A model generated the notes under the pieces. The model made no database searches. It was not told the DNA's origin and saw nothing but the letters and a program-made list of their open reading frames with translations. The position numbers and the translations under genes are program-made. Below, one piece after another: positions 58,595-64,000 of a stretch of 64,000 nucleotides of DNA. The number at the start of each line of letters is the position of its first letter. Position 1 is the first letter of the stretch. The stretch comes from Jiangella sp. DSM 45060 (GTDB lineage: Bacteria; Actinomycetota; Actinomycetes; Jiangellales; Jiangellaceae), in assembly GCF_900105175.1 (NCBI RefSeq), contig NZ_LT629771.1, forward strand, positions 1,798,001 through 1,862,000, in the 5' to 3' direction.

Positions 58595-59247
58595 CCCACC
58601 AGCCCGTTCTCGTACGCCGCGATGACGAGCTGCGCGCGGTCGCGGGCGGCCAGCTTGGCCAGCAGGTGACCGATGTGCGTCTTCACCGTCTTGATCGAGA
58701 TGAACAGTGAGGCCGCGATCTCGTCGTTCGACAGCCCGGCCGCCACCAGCGCCAGCACCTCGGTCTCGCGCTCGGTCAGCACGTCCAGCCGGGCGCCGGA
58801 CGCGCCACCCGCCGGCCGGGAGAGGTAGTGCTCGACCAGCCGGGTCAGGATCGCCGGGGCGAACAGCGACTCGCCCGCGTGCGTGCGCCGGATCGCGTCC
58901 AGCAGCTGCTCCGGCCGCGCGTCCTTGAGCAGGAAGCCGCTGGCCCCGGCCCGCAGCGCCGCGTACACGTACTCGTCCAGCTCGAACATGCTCAGCACGA
59001 GGACGCGGACGCCACCCAGTTCGGGATCGGCGGTGATGCGGAGGGTCGCCTCGATGCCGTCGCCGCCGGGCATCCGGATGTCCATGAGGACGACGTCGGG
59101 GCGCAGGTCCGCGGCGAGGGCGGACGCCTCGGCGCCGGTCGCGGCGGTCCCGGCGACGGCGAGGTCCGGCGCGGCGTCGAGCAGCAGCGCCAGGCTGTGC
59201 CGCAGCAGCGGCTGGTCGTCGGCGATCAGGACGCGGACGGGCGTCAC
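58582..59247 (-). CDS. NarL/LuxR-type response regulator
   Basis: Two-component regulator of 221 residues. Receiver domain about 1-125 with phosphorylated aspartate 56 (VVLMDIRMPGGDG) and lysine in FLLKDARP; LuxR-type HTH about 150-210 (LTERETEVLALVAAGLSNDE, then ISIKTVKTHIGHLLAKL). GTG overlaps the kinase stop as GTGA. The ABC exporter diverging beyond the kinase is the likely target, as in many actinobacterial ABC-linked systems. Confidence 0.94.
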   Translation of the reverse strand: MTPVRVLIADDQPLLRHSLALLLDAAPDLAVAGTAATGAEASALAADLRPDVVLMDIRMPGGDGIEATLRITADPELGGVRVLVLSMFELDEYVYAALRAGASGFLLKDARPEQLLDAIRRTHAGESLFAPAILTRLVEHYLSRPAGGASGARLDVLTERETEVLALVAAGLSNDEIAASLFISIKTVKTHIGHLLAKLAARDRAQLVIAAYENGLVGQAS

Positions 59248-60095
59248 GACGACGTCCCGCCGTCGGGGAGCGCGGCGGTCACGCCGAACCCGGCGCCGGC
59301 CGGGCCGGCCGCGAGGGTGCCGCCGAGCGCCGTCACCCGTTCCCGCAGGCCGGCCAGCCCGTGACCGGCGCCGGGACGCGGCTCCCAGCCCGCGGCCGGG
59401 CCGTCGTCGCCCACCGTGACGACGACCGAGCCGCCGTCGCGGCGCACGCCGACGCGGACCCGGGTCGGCCCGGCGTGCCGGGCGGTGTTGCTCAGCGTCT
59501 CGCGGACCACCGCGCACACCGTCAGCTGCGTGCCCGGCGAGGCGCCGCCCACCTCGCCGGCGACCTGCAGCGATGCGTCCAGACCGGCGCTGCGGGCCGC
59601 CGCGACGATGCCGGGGAGGTCGGCCAGGGACTCGGCCGGCCGCAGCGCCGCCGCGGCGTCGGGCGTGCGCAGGACGGTGAGCATGCGGCGCAGCTCGGTC
59701 GTGGTCTCGCGGCTGACCTCTTCGATGTCGGCCAGAGCCGCCGCCTGCTGACCCGGGTCGTCGAGCCGGACCGCGACGGCGGCGCGGACGGTGATCAGGC
59801 CGAGCCCGTGCGAGACGAGGTCGTGCAGGTCGCCGGCGATGCGCAGCCGCTCCGCCTGGGCGGCCCGCTCGCCGGCCCAGGCCGCCAGCCGGTCGTCGTA
59901 GGCGCGGCGCTCGCGGCGGGTGCGCAGCACGGCCCACACCGCGATCAGCACCGCGAGTCCCACGACGACCAGCGGCAGCAGCTGCGTCGCGGGGTCCTGG
60001 TTGCCGATCGTCATGAGCCCCGACACCAGCAGGAAGAGCACCGCCCAGGCCACCGGCCAGGCACGGGAGCGCCAGGTCGGGCGGCCGGTCTCCAT
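59244..60095 (-). CDS. NarL-type sensor histidine kinase
   Basis: Membrane sensor kinase of 283 residues with only two helices (about 13-30 and 39-57), so almost no extracytoplasmic domain. Phospho-acceptor histidine 91 in IAGDLHDLVSHGLGL (HisKA_3); ATP-binding part has VRETLSNTARHAGP and VGDDGPAAGW, GHGLAGLRERV. Such short sensors often read the membrane or a linked ABC exporter. TAGACT ends six bases upstream of the ATG (leaderless). Diverges from the ABC genes by about 100 bases. Confidence 0.92.
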   Translation of the reverse strand: METGRPTWRSRAWPVAWAVLFLLVSGLMTIGNQDPATQLLPLVVVGLAVLIAVWAVLRTRRERRAYDDRLAAWAGERAAQAERLRIAGDLHDLVSHGLGLITVRAAVAVRLDDPGQQAAALADIEEVSRETTTELRRMLTVLRTPDAAAALRPAESLADLPGIVAAARSAGLDASLQVAGEVGGASPGTQLTVCAVVRETLSNTARHAGPTRVRVGVRRDGGSVVVTVGDDGPAAGWEPRPGAGHGLAGLRERVTALGGTLAAGPAGAGFGVTAALPDGGTSS

Positions 60096-60194
60096 GCCCC
60101 GAGTCTAGGGACGCCGCCACGCCGCGGCATCGGACCACGGTCCGAGCGACCGTGGCCCGATGACAGCGCGCCCGCGCTGGGCTGACATGGGCGC

Positions 60195-60896
60195 ATGCTC
60201 ACTTTCGACGATGTGGTGAAACGCCGCGGCTCCCGCGACGTCCTCGCCGGCGTGACGTTCCGGGCCGAGCCGGGCCGCGTCACCGCATTCCTCGGCCCGA
60301 ACGGCGCGGGCAAGTCCTCGACCTTGCGGATACTGCTCGGCCTGGACCGGCCGACGTCCGGGGCGGCGCTGGTGGACGGCCGGCCGTACGCGGCGCTGCG
60401 GCGGCCGCTGCGGGTGGTGGGATCGGTGCTGGACGGGTCCGGGGCGCACCGGTCGCGGCCGGCCCGGCAGCACCTGGCGTGGGTGGCACGCAGCAACGGC
60501 ATCCCGCGCCGGCGGGTCGGCGAGGTGCTGGAGCAGGTCGGCCTGGCGGACGCGGCGCGCGTGCGGGCCGGGCGGCTGTCGCTCGGCATGGGCCAGCGGC
60601 TCGGGCTGGCCGCCGCGCTGCTCGGCACGCCGTCGGCGCTGGTGCTGGACGAGCCTGTCAACGGGCTGGACCCGGAGGGGATCCGGTGGATCCGCGGGCT
60701 GCTGCGCTCCTTCGCCGACGACGGCGGGACGGTGCTGCTGTCGAGCCACCTGATGGGGGAGGTCGCGTCGCTGGCCGACGACCTCGTGGTGATCGCCGGC
60801 GGACGGGTCGTGGCGGCGGGCCCGCTGGACCGCGTCACCGCCGGGTACCCGTCGCTGGAGGACGCCTTCTTCGCCCTCACGGACGGTGCGCGATGA
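60195..60896 (+). CDS. ABC transporter ATP-binding protein (antibiotic-export type)
   Basis: Exporter ATPase of 233 residues. Walker A GPNGAGKSS near 35, signature LSLGMGQRLGLAAALLG near 133, Walker B ALVLDEPVNGLDP near 149. DrrA/CcmA-like class. Co-translated with the permease (ATGA). The neighbouring LuxR-type two-component genes on the other strand suggest regulation by an envelope or drug signal. Confidence 0.94.
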   Translation: MLTFDDVVKRRGSRDVLAGVTFRAEPGRVTAFLGPNGAGKSSTLRILLGLDRPTSGAALVDGRPYAALRRPLRVVGSVLDGSGAHRSRPARQHLAWVARSNGIPRRRVGEVLEQVGLADAARVRAGRLSLGMGQRLGLAAALLGTPSALVLDEPVNGLDPEGIRWIRGLLRSFADDGGTVLLSSHLMGEVASLADDLVVIAGGRVVAAGPLDRVTAGYPSLEDAFFALTDGAR

Positions 60897-61654
60897 CCAC
60901 GCTGGACGCCACCGCCCGCACCGTCCCGGCCACGCGCCTGCTGGCCGACGCCGTCGCAGCGGAGTGGCGCAAGGCGCTCACGCTGCCCGCCACGCTCATC
61001 GCGCTCGCCGTCGCGGTCGCCGGGCCGCTCCTGCTGGCCGCCCTCACCGCGAGCCAGGACGCCACCGACTCCGCCGCCGAGGCCGCGCTGGCCGCGTCGC
61101 CGCTGCTCACCATCGGCGCGATCGTCATCGGCGTCGTCACCGCCGGCAGCGAGTACAGCGCCGGCCGGCCGGTCGCCGTCACGTTCGCCGTCATGCCGCG
61201 CCGCGCCGTCGTGCTGGTGGCGAAGGCGGTCGTCGTGACCGGGCTGGTCCTGGCGGCCTCCGCCGTCGCGATGCCGGGAGCGTTCCTCGTCGCGCGGGCG
61301 GCCGGCGGCGGACCGGGGGAGACCGAGCCCGGGCGCTGGCTCGGCGTCGCCGTCTACGCGGTGCTCATCGCGCTCATCGCGCTCGGCATCACCACGCTGA
61401 CCCGCAGCACCGTCGTCCCGCTGATCGTGCTAGTGGCGAACGGGACCGTCGTGTCGCTGGCGTTCCTGCTGTACCAGGTGACGCCGCTCGCGCTGTACCT
61501 GCCGGATCTCGCCGGCATGCGGATGCTCGCCGGCGACGAGCAGATCGCGATCGACGACGCGCTCGCCCCGCTGCCCGGCGGGCTGGTCATGGCCTCCTGG
61601 ACGGTCGCGCTGCTGGCCGTCGCGGCCGCCGTGCAGCACCGCCGGGACGCCTGA
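60893..61654 (+). CDS. ABC transporter permease (ABC-2 type)
   Basis: Membrane subunit of 253 residues with about six helices; starts with a cytoplasmic segment (RLLADAVAAEWRKALTLPAT) and has GAIVIGVVTAGSEYSAGRPV before the second pair. It pairs with the preceding ATPase. Family only broadly ABC-2; substrate unknown. Confidence 0.85.
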   Translation: MTTLDATARTVPATRLLADAVAAEWRKALTLPATLIALAVAVAGPLLLAALTASQDATDSAAEAALAASPLLTIGAIVIGVVTAGSEYSAGRPVAVTFAVMPRRAVVLVAKAVVVTGLVLAASAVAMPGAFLVARAAGGGPGETEPGRWLGVAVYAVLIALIALGITTLTRSTVVPLIVLVANGTVVSLAFLLYQVTPLALYLPDLAGMRMLAGDEQIAIDDALAPLPGGLVMASWTVALLAVAAAVQHRRDA

Positions 61655-61684
61655 CCCGGGCCGCGCGCCCGGTACGCTGCCGTG

Positions 61685-62326
61685 GTGGTGCTGAAAGCCG
61701 ATGCGATCCTGCTCGACCTCGACGGGACGCTGGTCGACTCGATCGACTCCATCGCACGCTGCTGGCTGCGCTGGTGCCGCGAGTACGACGTCGACCCGGC
61801 CGGGCTGGCCGCCGCGCACGGGCGCACCACCGCCGACATCGTCGCCGACCTGCTACCGGGGCCGATGGTCAGCGCCGCGCTGGCCCGCATCGACCAGATG
61901 GAGATCGAGGACGCCGTCACGGTCCGGGCCATGCCCGGCGCGGCCGAGCTGCTGGCGTCCATCCCGGCCGACCGCCGCGCCGTCGTCACGTCCGGCAGCG
62001 CCGTCATCGCCGCCGCCCGCATGCGCGCCGCCGGGCTGACGCCGCCCGGCGTCGTCGTCACCGCCGACGACGTGCTGCGCGGCAAACCGCATCCGGAGCC
62101 GTACCTGCTGGGTGCGCAGCGGCTGGGCGTCGAGCCCGGCCGCTGCGTCGTCGTCGAGGACGCGCCCAGCGGCATCGCCGCGGCCCGGGCGGCCGGCATG
62201 GCCGTCGTCGGCGTCGTGTCCACGCACGAGGCGCGGCAGCTGGAGGCCGATCTCGTCGCCGGCAGCCCGGCCGAGGTCAGGATCGACGGAACCGGCCCGC
62301 TGCTCGTCGACGTCACAGCCCCGTGA
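61685..62326 (+). CDS. HAD-superfamily phosphatase (sugar-phosphatase type)
   Basis: Phosphatase of 213 residues. Nucleophile aspartate in ILLDLDGTLVDS near residue 10; VVTSGSAVIAAARMRAAG (motif II), GKPHPEPYLLGAQRLGV (motif III) and VVEDAPSGIAAARAAGM (motif IV) follow. Closest in pattern to glycerol-/sugar-phosphatases of the GPH class. Three GTG codons are possible; 61685 is chosen since TACGCT ends six bases before it. Overlaps the PrsW-like gene by GTGA. Confidence 0.9.
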   Translation: MVLKADAILLDLDGTLVDSIDSIARCWLRWCREYDVDPAGLAAAHGRTTADIVADLLPGPMVSAALARIDQMEIEDAVTVRAMPGAAELLASIPADRRAVVTSGSAVIAAARMRAAGLTPPGVVVTADDVLRGKPHPEPYLLGAQRLGVEPGRCVVVEDAPSGIAAARAAGMAVVGVVSTHEARQLEADLVAGSPAEVRIDGTGPLLVDVTAP

Positions 62327-63444
62327 CCGCCGCACTCGCCCCGCACCAGCCGTGGAGCCGGCAGCAGCGCCGCCGCGTCCTCTGGCCCATCCTCGGCCTG
62401 GTCGCGGCGGCCGGCTGCGCCGTCGTCGTGCTCGGGCTCGCGGTCGGCGACCTCGCGCCGTCCACCATCGCCACCGCCACGCTGTTCGCGCTGCTGCCGG
62501 TCGTCGTGGTCGTCGGCGCGTTCCTGTGGCTGGACCGCTGGGAGCCCGAGCCCGGACGGACGATGCTGGCGGCGTTCCTGTGGGGCGCCGGCGTCGCGAC
62601 GCTCGGCGCGCTGCTGGTGAACTCGCTGGTCGCGGTCACGTACGGCGAGTACACGTCGTCGGTGGTGTCGGCGCCGTTCGCCGAGGAGGCGCTGAAGGGC
62701 GCGTTCCTGGTCGGCCTGCTGTGGCGGCAGCGGCACGAGCTGGACGGGCTCGTCGACGGCATCGTCTACGCGGGGCTGGTCGCGGCCGGGTTCGCGTTCG
62801 TCGAGAACATCCTCTACCTGGGCCGGGCCTTCGACACCGCGTCGATCGACGGCTACAGCGTGTTCGTCGTGCGCGGCATCTTCTCGCCGTTCGCGCACCC
62901 GCTGTTCACCGTCTTCATCGGCATCGCCGTCGGCCTCGCCGCGGGACGGCGCTCGGTCGCGGCGCGGGTGCTGCTGCCGCTCGTCGGGTACCTGCTGGCG
63001 GCCGGGCTGCACGCGCTGTGGAACGCGTCGGCGCTGTGGGACGACGGCCAGGGCTTCGTCGCCGTCTACGTCGTGGTCATGGTGCCGGTGTTCGCCGCCA
63101 TGCTCAGCATCGCGCTCTGGCAGCGCCGCCGCGAGCAGCGCGTCGTCGCCGCCCGGCTGGGCGAGTTCGTGCAGGCCGGGTGGATCCCGTGGTACGAGGT
63201 CGACCTGCTCTCGACCATGCGCAGCCGGCGCCGCTGGACCGCGGCGATGAAGTCGCAGTACGGCCGCGACGCCGCCGGCGCCGTGCGCGCCTACCAGGTC
63301 GCCGTCACCGAGCTCGCGTTCCTCGTCAACCGGCCGCGGCACGCCCGCGGCGACGATCGCGACGACCCCCGGCTGGCCGAGGTGCTGGCCTTCGTCGGCG
63401 AGACCCGCGCCCGGGCCGTCGCGCTGACCAGCGCCGGACGGTGA
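62323..63444 (+). CDS. PrsW-family intramembrane metalloprotease
   Basis: Membrane protein of 373 residues with about nine helices and a C-terminal cytoplasmic tail. PrsW motifs are intact: EEALKG, GFAFVENILYLGRAF, HPLFTVFIG and the late HALWN segment. The family includes the protease that cuts RsiW anti-sigma factor in Bacillus. No anti-sigma gene is adjacent. Co-translated with the HAD gene. Confidence 0.88.
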   Translation: MTAALAPHQPWSRQQRRRVLWPILGLVAAAGCAVVVLGLAVGDLAPSTIATATLFALLPVVVVVGAFLWLDRWEPEPGRTMLAAFLWGAGVATLGALLVNSLVAVTYGEYTSSVVSAPFAEEALKGAFLVGLLWRQRHELDGLVDGIVYAGLVAAGFAFVENILYLGRAFDTASIDGYSVFVVRGIFSPFAHPLFTVFIGIAVGLAAGRRSVAARVLLPLVGYLLAAGLHALWNASALWDDGQGFVAVYVVVMVPVFAAMLSIALWQRRREQRVVAARLGEFVQAGWIPWYEVDLLSTMRSRRRWTAAMKSQYGRDAAGAVRAYQVAVTELAFLVNRPRHARGDDRDDPRLAEVLAFVGETRARAVALTSAGR

Positions 63445-63474
63445 GGCGAGTCGGCCTGCGGGGCCGGATCACGG

Positions 63475-64000
<526 letters not shown>

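Overview
The window is very GC-rich and almost fully coding. It has frequent GTG starts, four-base stop/start overlaps and short actinobacterial forms of NusA and YlxR. The order dxr-M50 protease-ispG-GNAT, proS, rimP-nusA-ylxR-infB-rbfA-truB, ribF-rpsO-pnp-M16 peptidase, dapB and dapA matches the backbone of mycobacteria and other Actinomycetota as I remember it. The source is therefore an actinobacterial chromosome, probably a soil organism with a large genome (peptide import, phenylacetate degradation, nitric oxide synthase, many regulators). The genus cannot be fixed from the sequence alone.

Layout. 1-4259 (minus): a peptide-type ABC importer with an unusual membrane-anchored binding protein. 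4733-6154: a complete IS256-family insertion sequence with 11-bp outer inverted repeats and an 8-bp target duplication; it split an older dispersed repeat. 6155-7106: non-coding DNA with a long hairpin and a 61-bp minisatellite. 7107-14717: isoprenoid MEP-pathway genes dxr and ispG around a site-2 protease, then a GNAT protein, a CapA-like lipoprotein and proS. 14722-20462: an AraC regulator, a repeat block, an EamA transporter behind what looks like a transcription attenuator with a 13-codon leader, sthA, an alpha/beta hydrolase and two ferritin-like genes. 20597-27249: the rimP-nusA-ylxR-infB-DUF503-rbfA-truB translation cluster, followed by two MarR genes and a drug-type MFS exporter. 29832-37092: ribF, two small enzymes, rpsO, pnp, an M16 peptidase and a short cis-prenyltransferase. 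37089-41507: a PLP decarboxylase, a tRNA methyltransferase, a GlxA-type regulator and an MFS transporter. 41508-48905: repeat-rich DNA with a sigma-like protein, an unknown gene, dapB and a gamma-glutamyltransferase. 48906-54961: azlCD, an ASCH-type protein, DUF2461, GNAT, a bacterial nitric oxide synthase and an aaRS-like unknown containing a minisatellite. 55056-58594: paaABCDE, the phenylacetyl-CoA epoxidase. 58582-64000: a two-component system, an ABC exporter, a HAD phosphatase, a PrsW-like protease and the start of dapA.

Three themes recur. First, about fourteen genes have a TANNNT hexamer ending 6-8 nt before the start codon and no ribosome binding site, so many transcripts are probably leaderless. 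Second, tandem repeats are abundant, non-coding (61, 52 and 112 bp) and coding (48, 60 and 147 bp, all multiples of three), which suggests ongoing slippage or duplication. Third, several convergent gene pairs overlap at their stop codons with no visible terminator. The most interesting regulatory candidate is the leader upstream of the EamA gene (16064-16170). Coordinates of coding regions include the stop codon. All family assignments come from reading the sequence; no database search was run.
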